DNA from: Paracoccaceae bacterium
Lineage (GTDB): Bacteria; Pseudomonadota; Alphaproteobacteria; Rhodobacterales; Rhodobacteraceae
Length of the DNA: 64,000 bases
Assembly: GCA_026707935.1 (NCBI GenBank)
Contig: JAPOVX010000321.1
Location: 1 to 64,000, forward strand
Direction: 5' to 3'
The position numbers and the translations under genes were made by a program. Positions 38,902-49,008 of the stretch are shown here, in pieces. The notes beneath the pieces are model-generated. The model did not search any database. It saw nothing but the letters and a program-made list of their open reading frames with translations, and had not been told where the DNA came from. Each line of letters starts with the position of its first letter. The first letter of the stretch is position 1.

Positions 38902-39963
38902 TTACTTGGCACTGATCATGTCACCGGGAAGCGGCCGCTTGACGAAATAGTCGGGGTCGGTCAGCTGCTTGCGAATGGCCGGGATCATCTCCGCATAGCA
39001 GGCCCAGACACTGGGATACGACGGTGGGCATTGGTCCTTTATCGCCTCGTGCATCGCGGGAAGCCGATGAAACGGCACCATCGGAAACATGTGGTGTTCG
39101 ACGTGGTAGTTCATGTTCATGTACAGGAAACGGAAGACCCGGTTGGTGTGGAACGTGCGGCAATTCTGACGGTGATCCAAGCAGTCTTCCCTCAACCCCG
39201 CGTGTTGCGTGATGTTGAAGAACTGCGGAAAAAACCCGCCGTAGAAGCGAGGAGTCACCACCAAGAGGATCGGGAGCCACGACTGCCAGATCACCGCTGC
39301 GCAAACCGTTGCCACGAAGACCATCACATAGGCACGTGAGTTCCATACCACCTTCCAGCGTTCTCCATCGGGAATGAAGTGTGCACCGTCGCCTTCGATT
39401 CGGCCAAATGCATGCTTGACGATGTTCCTGATCTGCACCCAACCCGAAACAACAAAGAAGAAGTCGAGAAAGAGCTTGGCCACGTCGGCAGGCGCCATCA
39501 CCGCAATCTCGGGGTCGCGCCCGACGTGAAGCGTATCGGTGTGATGCCGGGTATGGCTCCACCGCCAGTAATAGGTTTCATGAAGCGTCATGAACCCGTT
39601 GAGCCAGTAGAGCGCGTCGTTGAGCCACTTGGTCCTGAAAGGCGTGCCGTGACTCGCCTCGTGGGCTTGGTGATCCGACATCGAGTACATCACACCGTAG
39701 AAGAGAAGAAACGGAACCGTCCACCATGTGCCCCACGTCAGCACTGCGCCGGCACCCGACCCGATCAACAGAACACCCCAGATGCCAAAGTGAATCGCGG
39801 CCTCCCTGTCCGTGCGCCGCATCAAGGCCTTCATTTGCTTTCGCGGAATCGTCGCCGAAAACCACTGGTCTTCGACCTCGTCCTCAAACTGGTCGTCCTC
39901 GAGCGAGCGAACGTTGTCGGCGTCACCGACGAGTGCATAACTTTTCGTAACCGTCGCAGTCAT
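38902..39963 (-). CDS. Fatty acid desaturase family membrane protein
   Basis: A 353-residue membrane di-iron enzyme. Histidine boxes are HEASH (near 110), HTRHH (near 144) and HVEHH (near 300), with NITQHAG and four to five hydrophobic segments. The 45-residue acidic N-terminal extension (SLEDDQFEDEVEDQWF) precedes the first membrane helix. It is longer and clearly divergent from the desaturase at 1397-2356. ATG at 39963 gives MTATVTKSY. No ferredoxin is adjacent. Substrate unknown; acyl or terpenoid lipids are likely. Confidence 0.88.
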   Translation of the reverse strand: MTATVTKSYALVGDADNVRSLEDDQFEDEVEDQWFSATIPRKQMKALMRRTDREAAIHFGIWGVLLIGSGAGAVLTWGTWWTVPFLLFYGVMYSMSDHQAHEASHGTPFRTKWLNDALYWLNGFMTLHETYYWRWSHTRHHTDTLHVGRDPEIAVMAPADVAKLFLDFFFVVSGWVQIRNIVKHAFGRIEGDGAHFIPDGERWKVVWNSRAYVMVFVATVCAAVIWQSWLPILLVVTPRFYGGFFPQFFNITQHAGLREDCLDHRQNCRTFHTNRVFRFLYMNMNYHVEHHMFPMVPFHRLPAMHEAIKDQCPPSYPSVWACYAEMIPAIRKQLTDPDYFVKRPLPGDMISAK

Positions 39964-40620
39964 CTCATTGTACCCTGAAGCCTTTTGCAAATCCGGGAGT
40001 GGCCCAAGTTGCAGAATTATAGGAAGATGGACAACGTCCGTCAAAACAACCCAAAGATTCGGCAACCACGCGTCCTTGAGTGGAAATACAGGATATGTCT
40101 CTCGATCTTGAGTAAGTACTCACAAAGGCGAGGTGATCATTCTTGAACTGGTGGCGAACGAGACGGCATCATCTTCGTGGCAAGCCCCGATTGGATCGAA
40201 AGCATGGAGGCACTGCCCAGAGACCGCGTTCGCGCAATCGTTGAGTGCCCGTCGGCGGCGACAAACGACCGGCACAGGATCGATTTTCCCACCGACGACG
40301 CTCGATCACGCAGCGACGAGTGATAGCCTTGCCCCGCTCATTGGCATTTCGCACGCTGTGAAGCGAATGGCTCGTGAACGAACACGGAGCGTCAACCGAT
40401 CATTTCATCGTACCATATGTACGCTGAATTCAACTGTATGGATTTCATGGAGATGCGCGGTTGCCATGCAACGCGACGCGGACTCCTTTCGGAAACCGCA
40501 GGCGAACTGTTTCGGCACCTTCGGGAATGGACCTCTTCGTCGTTGTTGCGACGGCAGGCGAACCGATCTTGAGACTTGAGTCCAGGCAGCGACAGCTTGC
40601 CTTCGCTTTGCTGACATGAC
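39964..40620. other. Intergenic stretch, nothing recognised
   Basis: About 650 bases between the desaturase start and the phosphoesterase stop. Frames on both strands are fragmented and show no domain. It presumably holds the desaturase promoter. Confidence 0.4.
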
Positions 40621-41187
40621 TCATGGCCCCCTTGCATTGTGCTCGACATCGACCCAGTGCTTGTTCACAGGCAACGATCTGGCCCGTCTTTCGATGTCCT
40701 CAAAACGCATCGGCTTGAAGTCCCAGACATCGACGCCAACATTGACCGAGTTGCGCGACCCGAGCCAGTTATTGTGGACATGTCCGAAGATCTGGAGCGC
40801 ACCCCGGCGTGCGCGGTTCCAGGTGATCATGGGATAGTGGCAGAGCGTTTGTGCCCGTTTTTTTGGTCCGTCCCGGACCTCGGCGAGATGCGAAACGCTG
40901 TCCCAGGGGAGGTCCAGTGTCGGTTGCAGGTCGTGGTTCCCGATGATCAGGTGTTTTCGCGCGCCGGGGAGCTGGCCGAACAGGCTCTCAAGATAAGGCG
41001 CGTCTTTGGCCTTTGGTCCGAACGCAAAGTCACCGACGATCCAGAGATCGTCCATGGACCCAACCCTGGACCACAGGTTCTCGATCAATACGGTGTCCAT
41101 GTGACCTGAATCGCGGAACGGCCGGTCACAGAAACGGATGATGTTCTCATGTCCGAAGTGGAAGTCTGCCGTGTACCAGTTCGTCAT
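40621..41187 (-). CDS. Calcineurin-like metallophosphoesterase
   Basis: A 188-residue single-domain phosphoesterase. All metal-binding blocks are visible: TADFHFGHENI (D-x-H), VGDFAFG, IIGNHD, CHYPM and FGHVHNN. Small stand-alone proteins of this type occur in many bacteria and phages; the substrate is unknown. The ATG start fits the MTNWYTADFH N-terminus of the family. The neighbours give no functional hint. Confidence 0.9.
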   Translation of the reverse strand: MTNWYTADFHFGHENIIRFCDRPFRDSGHMDTVLIENLWSRVGSMDDLWIVGDFAFGPKAKDAPYLESLFGQLPGARKHLIIGNHDLQPTLDLPWDSVSHLAEVRDGPKKRAQTLCHYPMITWNRARRGALQIFGHVHNNWLGSRNSVNVGVDVWDFKPMRFEDIERRARSLPVNKHWVDVEHNARGP

Positions 41188-41316
41188 TGTTCTTTTCCTT
41201 CAGACGGTCTCGAACTGGAACCCGATCGCGATCTTCTCGGCGAACGGCGCGAGTTCGCCTGCCATTTGCTGGCGCTCGTGTTTTACCGGCCCGGGAATGA
41301 GGAAAACCCGATTACG

Positions 41317-42351
41317 TCACGAACCTGAATCCGGGAGCCCGAACCTCTGAAATCGAAACCGCGTCGTCTGACGGTATTCGCTTTCGGGCACAAGAATTGC
41401 AGGCGGAAAGTCGGGCCTGTTCGGGCTGTCAGGCCAGCATTGTGGCTCGAGGGCAACTCCGGCGTGTGGACCATACGGCGATCCTCCAAGGCCGGGACTC
41501 CGCGTGGATGTCATGGCGCCGTGGCAAAGCTGCAGGCCGGGTTCCGTGGTTTCGATTTCCATTTCAAGGCCGGAACCCGGTCCCTTGAGCAAGGCGACCG
41601 GCCGGATCGGTTGCTGGTCCCGGGACAGGCAGAAATTGTGGTCATGGGGAAACGGGATTCCGCCCTGCGCGAGCGGGCGAAGCGAGCGAAAGTCGAATGG
41701 CGTCGATTCAACCGGCAAGACGGCGCCGGTCGGAATCTTGTCGGTGTCCAACTCCAGGTAATGCTCCGCATCGACCTGAAGCTCGTGATCCAGGACCGTT
41801 TGCGATCCGTCCAGGTTGAAGTAGCTGTGGTGGGCGAAGCTGCACGGCGTGGCCGCAGTCGTAACCGCGTGGAATTCCAGTTCCAGGTCCATTGGCGGGA
41901 TCACCCTGTAGGTCAGCGTGACTTCGAGCGTCCCGGGGAATCCCATGTGACCGTCCGGAAGCCGGTCGGCGAGCGAAACATGTGTCCTGCCGTGGTCGAT
42001 GATCCGCCAGTTTCGGGTCGCAGAACCCTCCCGTCCTCCGTGCACCGTCTGACGCCCATGTTCGTTGCGGTCGAGGTGGATCAATCGCCCTTCAACCCGT
42101 ACCTGCCCGTTCGATATCCGGTTGGCGTATCGCCCGACCGTCGCCCCGAAACAGGACGGATTCTCAATGTATCCGTCAAGTGCCGGAAAGCCGAGAACCA
42201 CCGGATGGTCCACAGCGGAAAGACGAAGGTCCTGAACGGCTGCACCAAGGGTGATGATCGACGCGGAAATGCCGTCCGTACCAACACATGCGCGCCTGAC
42301 GGATTCACCGTTCCCGAGAACTCCGAAACTCTGCGTCACGGGACCATCCAT
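41317..42351 (-). CDS. Aldose 1-epimerase
   Basis: A 344-residue enzyme of the GalM family, interconverting alpha and beta anomers of aldoses. Family residues include NRISNGQ, HGGREGSATRNW, SFAHHSYFNLDG (catalytic His region), PFDFRS, HDHNFCLS and CHGAMTSTRSPG. ATG at 42351 (MDGPVTQSFGVL) replaces a longer frame with poor coding character. It follows the SDR gene by about 140 bases and lies near an SMP-30 gene, which together suggest oxidation of a free sugar. Confidence 0.88.
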   Translation of the reverse strand: MDGPVTQSFGVLGNGESVRRACVGTDGISASIITLGAAVQDLRLSAVDHPVVLGFPALDGYIENPSCFGATVGRYANRISNGQVRVEGRLIHLDRNEHGRQTVHGGREGSATRNWRIIDHGRTHVSLADRLPDGHMGFPGTLEVTLTYRVIPPMDLELEFHAVTTAATPCSFAHHSYFNLDGSQTVLDHELQVDAEHYLELDTDKIPTGAVLPVESTPFDFRSLRPLAQGGIPFPHDHNFCLSRDQQPIRPVALLKGPGSGLEMEIETTEPGLQLCHGAMTSTRSPGLGGSPYGPHAGVALEPQCWPDSPNRPDFPPAILVPESEYRQTTRFRFQRFGLPDSGS

Positions 42352-42489
42352 TTTGAACTCCCGTCGTGGCCCATCCCGACGTCGACGGCAGGCGGCATTC
42401 GCGTTCCCCCGCGATTCAGGGGCCGCACCACCCGGTCCGCCGTACGTGATCCGTTGCCACGCGATTTCCAGGATCACGCCGCCTGGAGA

Positions 42490-43260
42490 TCAGCCGGTCA
42501 CGACAACGCCCCCGTCAATTGCCAGGACCTGTCCGGTCATCATCCGGCTTGCGGATGACGCCAGGAACAGCACGCCCCCGACGATGTCGGTCTCGACCAG
42601 ATGTTCCTTGATGCACTGCCGCGCAAGATGGCTGGCGAGCGACTCCGGGGTCGCCCAAAGCCGTTTTTGCCTGTCGGTCAACACCCAGCCAGGGGCGACG
42701 GCATTGACTCGAATCCCCGCACCTCCGAATTCGCGCGCCAGGCCGCGCGTCAGCCCGGTTATTCCCGAATTGGCCGTCACATAGCTCGGGTATCCGCTGT
42801 TTCCCATCATGTAGGAAATCGATGAAAAATTGATGATGGAACCGCCTCCCGCCCCACGCATTTCCGGTATGACTGCCTGGCAGGTGAAGAAATAGGGCTT
42901 GAGATTGACAGCCTGGGACGCATCCCAGAATTCCTCGGTCACGTCCTCTGCCCTGTGCCGCTGATCGTTTGCGGCATTATTGACCAGGACCGTAATCGGA
43001 CCCTGGATCGCGGAAGTCTCCGCGATCGCCTTCTGCAGTGCCCCGATGTCAGTAACGTCGCAACGGATGAACATCGGGCGCGACCCGCAGGAATCCTCCA
43101 TCCGGTCACAGAAGTCTTCTGCGTCGGACCTCTGGATAAACGCGGTCTTGGCCCCTTGCTGAAGAAAGCCCTCGACGAGGGCCGCACCAATCCCGGATCC
43201 TCCGCCGGTCACAAATACGGATTGCCCCTTGAGGTCCGGAAATATCGGGTGATCTGTCAT
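42490..43260 (-). CDS. Short-chain dehydrogenase/reductase
   Basis: A 256-residue NAD(P)-dependent SDR. The cofactor loop is TGGGSGIGAALVEGF (about 18-32), NNAAND is present, and the catalytic tetrad includes S-x-YxxxA around IINFSSISYMMGNSGYPSYV. The C-terminal GQVLAIDGGVVVTG is typical. ATG at 43260 follows AAAAGGAGAAGCGACTG. Given the adjacent epimerase and SMP-30 lactonase, it may be a sugar dehydrogenase (for example galactose, arabinose or fucose-type), but this is inference. Confidence 0.92.
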   Translation of the reverse strand: MTDHPIFPDLKGQSVFVTGGGSGIGAALVEGFLQQGAKTAFIQRSDAEDFCDRMEDSCGSRPMFIRCDVTDIGALQKAIAETSAIQGPITVLVNNAANDQRHRAEDVTEEFWDASQAVNLKPYFFTCQAVIPEMRGAGGGSIINFSSISYMMGNSGYPSYVTANSGITGLTRGLAREFGGAGIRVNAVAPGWVLTDRQKRLWATPESLASHLARQCIKEHLVETDIVGGVLFLASSASRMMTGQVLAIDGGVVVTG

Positions 43261-43891
43261 CAGTCGCTTCTCCTTTTCGGCACCCATGCCGTGATGCGCT
43301 GGAATCGGACCATCATACCATGACTCCGACCAGGATGGCCCATCGCACAAGCGAGGAGTCGCCCTGCCCTGGCATCGGTCTTTCCGGCGCCATCGAGTCC
43401 GTATCTGCGCACAGCAATTCCCGGAAGGTAGCATCGCACGTCACTGGATTTCCCTGATCGAATGGATGCCTCGGCACGCCGGCGAAGTTCTCAGGATCTT
43501 GGCTTGGTGTTCATGCACGGTACGAACTTGCTGCCTGTCGGCACCTGGGAACCACCCGACGAAATTCGCCGATCGTGTCGCCACGCGCACGGGACTCGAA
43601 CAGTGCGGAGCACGGGACCAGCGCGACGGCGACACCCATGCACCTCTTGCCTTTCCCGGGTTTCGCTACACCGACGGGCATGTCGTCCAGTCCGTCTAGG
43701 GATCACCTCGTCTTGAAAGGCGGCATCGCATGTGCGCGAAATCAATCGCATTTGATCGGACCCATCTCTTCCGGAAGATGCGGGGAGCGGAACGATGCCG
43801 GCAATGCCATCGAAGTCGCCCATGGTGTCACGGCGGCCCCTGGCCTGGGCGAACATGAAGATGGTGCCAGGTTTCCATGTGACCGGCTGCG
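43261..43891. other. Intergenic stretch, possible debris
   Basis: About 630 bases between the SDR start and the SMP-30 stop. Several short frames exist on both strands without a recognisable product. The interruption of an otherwise coherent sugar-oxidation cluster suggests a lost gene, but I could not identify remnants. Confidence 0.35.
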
Positions 43892-44770
43892 TCAAAGATC
43901 CACCCGGTGCTCCGGAAGGCCTGCAATACCGAAGACGCCCGTGACCCCGTAGGTCTGTCCCGCATGGCCGTCCGGATCATCGAGGCCGGTTGCAGCAGTC
44001 GTCACGTACAGGGTGCCATAATCCTCGCCGCCGAAGGCCGGGCACGACACCTGCGGAGTGGGAAACACGACTGTCATTTCGAGAACGCCGTTCGGCGCAT
44101 AACGTGCGACCCGGTGATCACCCCAGCGGGCATTCCATAGACAACCTTCAGAATCGACCACCATCCCATCGGCCCCGAAAGATTCACGGCTTACGTCGAT
44201 CAATACCCGTGGTTCTCCGACCGGCCACCCCTCTTCGGGTTCGAGTTCCTGTCGCATGATCCGCCCGTCACGCGAATCCGTGAAATACGCGCAGGCCCGA
44301 TCAGGGGAGAAGCAGATGGCATTCGATACGGCGATATCGGCGTACAGCCGCTGGAGTTCTCCCCCGTACCACCGATAGATGGCGCCGGCCGCAGCCTCGT
44401 GGCCCTTTCCCATCGTGCCGATCCAGAAGCCGCCCCAGGGATCAGCCCGCCCGTCGTTCGACCGCGTACCGCTGTTGTCGGCTTCCAGTTCGCAAACCGT
44501 CGAGACACGCACCCCGTCATTCAGGTCAAATGTGAACAGCGCGGATTCGGAAGCGATCAGGAGCGTGTCCCGGTCGATCCATCCGGCAGCGGATACGTGC
44601 TCGTCGAACTGCCAGCTCAGCTCACCGGATTCCGTCCGGCTCAACAACCGTTTCCCGAGAATGTCGAACCAGTACAGCTGTTTACGTTCGGGATGCCACA
44701 GGGGGCCTTCGCCGAGCTGGCAACGCCGGGAATCGTGAACGATCAGGCGCATTTCAACCGATTCCGTCAT
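43892..44770 (-). CDS. SMP-30/gluconolactonase family protein
   Basis: A 292-residue six-bladed beta-propeller lactonase. Calcium/active-site residues fall in the expected motifs: LGEGPLWHPERKQLYWFDI (Glu), SNDGRADPWGGFWIGTMG (Asn, Asp), ISNAICFSPD-like VSNAICFSPD (Asn) and GADGMVVDSEGCLWNARWG (Asp). Such enzymes open sugar lactones made by sugar dehydrogenases, consistent with the nearby SDR and epimerase. The start is ATG at 44770; an internal ATG six codons on is possible. Confidence 0.93.
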   Translation of the reverse strand: MTESVEMRLIVHDSRRCQLGEGPLWHPERKQLYWFDILGKRLLSRTESGELSWQFDEHVSAAGWIDRDTLLIASESALFTFDLNDGVRVSTVCELEADNSGTRSNDGRADPWGGFWIGTMGKGHEAAAGAIYRWYGGELQRLYADIAVSNAICFSPDRACAYFTDSRDGRIMRQELEPEEGWPVGEPRVLIDVSRESFGADGMVVDSEGCLWNARWGDHRVARYAPNGVLEMTVVFPTPQVSCPAFGGEDYGTLYVTTAATGLDDPDGHAGQTYGVTGVFGIAGLPEHRVDL

Positions 44771-44964
44771 TCCGAATTCCGCTTCATTTTTTTCTGATTC
44801 CGATCGACCCGCCGAACTGGATTCGGGTCACCGCAAGACGCGGAAATCCCGGTTGGCCGCCGGGCCATGATTCCGGCATTCCATTTCGACCGTCGGGACG
44901 ACCGGCAGTGCCGGAAACGCTCGCAAATGTCTTGGAATACTCGGGATGCCGGGTATGCACGGTC

Positions 44965-47838
44965 TCAGAATCTGCCGTGACAATGCTTGAATTTCTTGCC
45001 TGAACCGCACGGGCAGGGGGCATTCCGGCCCGGCCGACCCCAGGTCGAGGGATCGCTTTCCACGAATCCCTCCCGGGACTGGTTCCGGTCCTGTCCTGCC
45101 ATCGCCTTCGCCATCACCGGAGGCGGCCGGTTGACGACCCTGGGCCGGGGACGTTCGCCGGGCCCGCCGGCTTCACTGGTACGCTGTCGCTCTTTCATGA
45201 TTCGCGCGAGAATCATTTCCCGTTCCTCCGGTGTGAGTACACGCACGTGGGCAAGCTGGGTGGTGACATCGACCCTGAGACTGTCGAGCAACCCGCCGAA
45301 TAATTCGAAGGCCTCGGTCTTGTACTCGTTCAGGGGATCGCGCTGCGCGTAGCCCCTGAACCCGATTACGGATCGAAGGTGCTCGAGCGTCGTCAGGTGT
45401 TCCCTCCACTTTCGGTCAATGGTCTGCAACAGGACCTGCTTTTCGACGTTGCGGATTCCGTCACCGCCGAATTCGGAGGCTTTCCGATCCATGAATTCAT
45501 CGCTCGCGTCGTAGAGCCGTTCCCGAAGGACTTCATCGTCGACACCATCCTCTGAACACCACTCGGCGACCGGCAGCTCCAGTCCCGCAATTCGCTTCAC
45601 GTCCGCTTCCAGGCCCGCGCCGTTCCACTGGTCGGAATACGATTTTGGTGGAATGTGGGTCGTGACAAGGTCATCGACCACCTGGTGCCTCATGTCCTGG
45701 ACGACTTCCGAAACATCTGCCGACTGCATGACTTCACGGCGTTGTTCGAAGATCGCCTTGCGCTGATCGTTCATCACGTCGTCGAATCGAAGCAGTTGCT
45801 TGCGGATGTCGAAGTTCCGGGCTTCGACTTTTGCCTGAGCCTTCTCGAGCGACTTGTTGACCCAGGGGTGGACGATGGCTTCGCCTTCTTCCATACCGAG
45901 CGACTTCAGGACCTTGTCCAGCCGCTCGGACCCGAAGATCCGCATCAGGTCATCCTCGAGAGACAGGAAGAAAGCCGTTCGTCCCGGATCACCCTGTCTT
46001 CCCGACCGGCCACGCAACTGGTTGTCGATCCGACGGCTCTCGTGGCGTTCCGTGGCCAGGACGTACAACCCGCCGTTCGCAAGCGCCACTTCACGGCCGA
46101 CCGCGATTTCCGATTCGACGCCTGCACGGACGCCCGCATCCGTTTCGCCTTCACCCTTCGCATCCATCGCGCGCTGCAGCCGGATCTCGAAATTCCCGCC
46201 AAGCTGGATGTCCGTCCCTCGTCCGGCCATGTTCGTGGCGATCGTCACTGCCCCCGCCACTCCCGCGTCAGCGATGATATTGGCTTCCTCCTCGTGAAAC
46301 CGCGCGTTCAGAACGTTGTGGGGTATCTTGTCCTTTCGTCCCGCCAGCTTCGCCAGTGCCGACGCGTCCGCCCGGTAATCCGCCGCGACATCATTGTCCT
46401 TGGTTGACTCCGCCAGTCCGTCGAACCGTTTCGCGAGATCCTTGAGGTAACGGCCGTCCGTCAGCAAGGAAGACAGGTATTCGGACTTCTCGATCGACGT
46501 GGTGCCGACGAGGATGGGTTGCCCGTTGGCGTGCGCACGGGCAATTTCCGCGACGATGGCGCGGTATTTCTCTTCGGTCGTGCGGTACACCGCATCGTTT
46601 TCGTCGGTCCTGACAACTTCCTTGTTTGTCGGAACCTCCACAACGCCGAGCCCGTAGATTTCGGCGAATTCCTCGGCCTCGGTCATGGCCGTGCCGGTCA
46701 TGCCTGCGAGCTTGTCGTAAAGCCGGAAGTAGTTCTGGAATGTCACCGAGGCGAGGGTGACATTCTCGGCGCGGATGGAAACGCCTTCCTTTGCCTCGAT
46801 CGCCTGGTGCAGTCCGTCCGAAAGCCTTCGGCCCGGCATCATGCGGCCGGTGAATTCATCGATCAGCATGACTTCGCCGTTGCGGACGATATAGTCCTTC
46901 TCCTTCCGGAACAGCAGCCGGGCCCTCAGGGCCTGGTTGATGTGGTGGACGAGCGTCGTGCTTTCGGGATCGTAAAGCGACTGTTCGGCGGGCAGGAGTC
47001 CCTTGTCATGCAACAGGGCCTCGACCCGTTCATTGCCCTCGTCCGTCAAGGTGACCGACCGTGTTTTCTCGTCAATCGTATAGCTGCTTTCGTCGAGATC
47101 AGGGATCAGCTTGTTGACCGACACGTAGAGGTCGGACCGGTCTTCCGAAGCCCCCGATATGATCAACGGCGTCCTCGCCTCGTCGATCAGGATCGAGTCG
47201 ACTTCGTCCACGATCGCGAAATGGAGATCGCGCTGAACCATCTGCGTGAGCTCGGACTTCATGTTGTCCCTGAGATAGTCGAATCCCAGCTCGTTGTTGG
47301 TCGCATAGGTCACATCGGCCCCATAGGCCGTCTGCTTGTCCGCTTCTTCCATTCCCGGGTAGACAACACCGGTCTTCAGGCCAAGCGCGCTGTAGATCTT
47401 GCCCATCCACTCGGCGTCCCGCCTGGCCAGGTAGTCGTTGACGGTCACCACGTGAACGCCACGCCCGGTCAGCGCGTTGAGATAAACAGGCATGGTTGCG
47501 ACCAGGGTCTTGCCTTCGCCGGTCTTCATCTCGGCAATGTCGCCGCGATGCAGGAAAATGCCTCCCACGACCTGGACATCGAAAGGACGCAATCCAAGTG
47601 CGCGCTTCGATGCCTCGCGAACGTTGGCAAAGGCCTCCGGCAACAGTTCATCCAGCGCCTCTCCCTGGTTGAAGCGGTTCCGGAAAGTCTCGGTACGGGC
47701 AATGATCTCGCCGTCGGCAAGAAGGCTGAATTCGGACTCGAGGGCGCTGACCCGGTCCACGATTGATCGTACGCTCCGGAGTTTGCGGTCGTTGGCGGTT
47801 CCGAACAGCTTTCGCGTAACGGATTGAATTCCTATCAT
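44965..47838 (-). CDS. secA: Preprotein translocase ATPase SecA
   Basis: A 957-residue motor that drives proteins through SecYEG. Motifs seen are [11 protein letters not shown] (Walker A, near 105), [16 protein letters not shown] (Walker B), [13 protein letters not shown] and [11 protein letters not shown]. The C-terminal zinc-binding, SecB-docking tail is [20 protein letters not shown] at 47838 has GAGGTG upstream; a GTG two codons earlier is part of that ribosome site. It is divergent from the parvulin gene, a conserved alphaproteobacterial arrangement. Confidence 0.98.
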   Translation of the reverse strand: MIGIQSVTRKLFGTANDRKLRSVRSIVDRVSALESEFSLLADGEIIARTETFRNRFNQGEALDELLPEAFANVREASKRALGLRPFDVQVVGGIFLHRGDIAEMKTGEGKTLVATMPVYLNALTGRGVHVVTVNDYLARRDAEWMGKIYSALGLKTGVVYPGMEEADKQTAYGADVTYATNNELGFDYLRDNMKSELTQMVQRDLHFAIVDEVDSILIDEARTPLIISGASEDRSDLYVSVNKLIPDLDESSYTIDEKTRSVTLTDEGNERVEALLHDKGLLPAEQSLYDPESTTLVHHINQALRARLLFRKEKDYIVRNGEVMLIDEFTGRMMPGRRLSDGLHQAIEAKEGVSIRAENVTLASVTFQNYFRLYDKLAGMTGTAMTEAEEFAEIYGLGVVEVPTNKEVVRTDENDAVYRTTEEKYRAIVAEIARAHANGQPILVGTTSIEKSEYLSSLLTDGRYLKDLAKRFDGLAESTKDNDVAADYRADASALAKLAGRKDKIPHNVLNARFHEEEANIIADAGVAGAVTIATNMAGRGTDIQLGGNFEIRLQRAMDAKGEGETDAGVRAGVESEIAVGREVALANGGLYVLATERHESRRIDNQLRGRSGRQGDPGRTAFFLSLEDDLMRIFGSERLDKVLKSLGMEEGEAIVHPWVNKSLEKAQAKVEARNFDIRKQLLRFDDVMNDQRKAIFEQRREVMQSADVSEVVQDMRHQVVDDLVTTHIPPKSYSDQWNGAGLEADVKRIAGLELPVAEWCSEDGVDDEVLRERLYDASDEFMDRKASEFGGDGIRNVEKQVLLQTIDRKWREHLTTLEHLRSVIGFRGYAQRDPLNEYKTEAFELFGGLLDSLRVDVTTQLAHVRVLTPEEREMILARIMKERQRTSEAGGPGERPRPRVVNRPPPVMAKAMAGQDRNQSREGFVESDPSTWGRPGRNAPCPCGSGKKFKHCHGRF

Positions 47839-48090
47839 CGGCACCTCGAATGGCTACCCGCGGACCGGTCCATCGGCCGACAGTGACGCAGCAATGAAAC
47901 AGATAAACGCCAGCGCTCTATTGCCTGAATTCCTGCGACACCTTAAGAGGCCCTCGGGCGCCGGATGGTTTCGTCCTGATACGTGACACGCATGTAAGGA
48001 CGGCGCCTCACCCTGTCAACGCCGCGGCATGGCGTGGCATTTGAACGGTTTGTAAGCGAATTCGAAATTGCCGGAAGGCCGGAGGAAATA

Positions 48091-48963
48091 ATGATGATCC
48101 GAAGGGTCCTGTCGAAATTGGCCGTGATTTCCGGCCTGATCATGGTTCCTGCAACACTCCTCGGCCAGGCCTCTGACGACGGGGCGCTGGCCCCGGGAGG
48201 CGATACCGTCGTGGCACGTGTGAACGGAGACGAGATTCTCCTCGGCCACATCATCGCTTTTGCCAGCCAACTGCCCCCGCGGTACGACCAGGTCGACCAC
48301 CGGAGTCTCTACAACAGCATTCTCGAGCAATTGATCCACCACAGCCTCCTTGCCAACTACGGCGAGAGCCGACTGCCGGCACTGAAATTCCTGGGTGAAA
48401 ACCTGGCGCGGACGGGAAAGGCCGAAGAAACGATCTCGGCGATTTCGGCCGGAATGGTCACCGAGGAACGGGTCAGGGCGGTCTACGAAGATCGGTATGT
48501 TCTTTCCGATCCCCAGCAGGAGTTCAAGGCGTCGCACATACTTGTCGCATCTGCCGAAGAAGCCGGGGAAATTCTCGGCGAATTGCGTGCAGGAGCGGAC
48601 TTCGCTGAGACCGCCAAGGCACGGTCGACCGGACCTTCGGGGCCTGACGGCGGAGACCTCGGATGGTTTGGCGAAGGCCAGATGGTCAAGGCGTTCGAAC
48701 AAGCCGTGCAAGTCCTGTCCGTGGGAGAGATTTCAGGCCCGGTCCAGTCCCAGTTCGGGTGGCACATCATCCTGCTCGAAGGCAAACGTGATCGCCCGAT
48801 TCCCTCCCTCGAGGATGCACGCCAGGAGATCGAACAGTTTATCGCCGGGAAAGCGGTTGAGACTGTACTCATCGAGCTCACGACCGGCGCGGAAATCGAA
48901 CGTCTCGACCAGTCAATCGACCACGGGCTGGTCAGAAACCTGGAAATCCTGCAGCCAAACTGA
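48091..48963 (+). CDS. Exported parvulin-type peptidyl-prolyl isomerase
   Basis: A 290-residue periplasmic folding factor. A signal peptide occupies residues 1-26 (MMIRRVLSKLAVISGLIMVP...). The SurA-like N-terminal helical region is about 45-135. The parvulin domain (about 145-245) has KASHILVAS, SGPDGGDLGWFGEGQMVKAFE and FGWHIILLEG. ATG at 48091 follows GGAGGAAATA. It lies between divergent secA and argJ, as in many Alphaproteobacteria, which fits a role with secreted proteins. Confidence 0.93.
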   Translation: MMIRRVLSKLAVISGLIMVPATLLGQASDDGALAPGGDTVVARVNGDEILLGHIIAFASQLPPRYDQVDHRSLYNSILEQLIHHSLLANYGESRLPALKFLGENLARTGKAEETISAISAGMVTEERVRAVYEDRYVLSDPQQEFKASHILVASAEEAGEILGELRAGADFAETAKARSTGPSGPDGGDLGWFGEGQMVKAFEQAVQVLSVGEISGPVQSQFGWHIILLEGKRDRPIPSLEDARQEIEQFIAGKAVETVLIELTTGAEIERLDQSIDHGLVRNLEILQPN

Positions 48964-49008
48964 CCGGTTGGCCCGCAGGCACGTGCTGCGGTCTGACGGG
49001 AGGGAATC

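Noticed and set aside
41440..42558. 372-codon plus-strand frame opposite the aldose epimerase
   Set aside because: Shadow of the epimerase gene; composition is Arg-rich and no domain is visible.
46519..47766. 415-codon plus-strand frame inside secA
   Set aside because: Antisense shadow of secA; the minus-strand frame has all SecA motifs.
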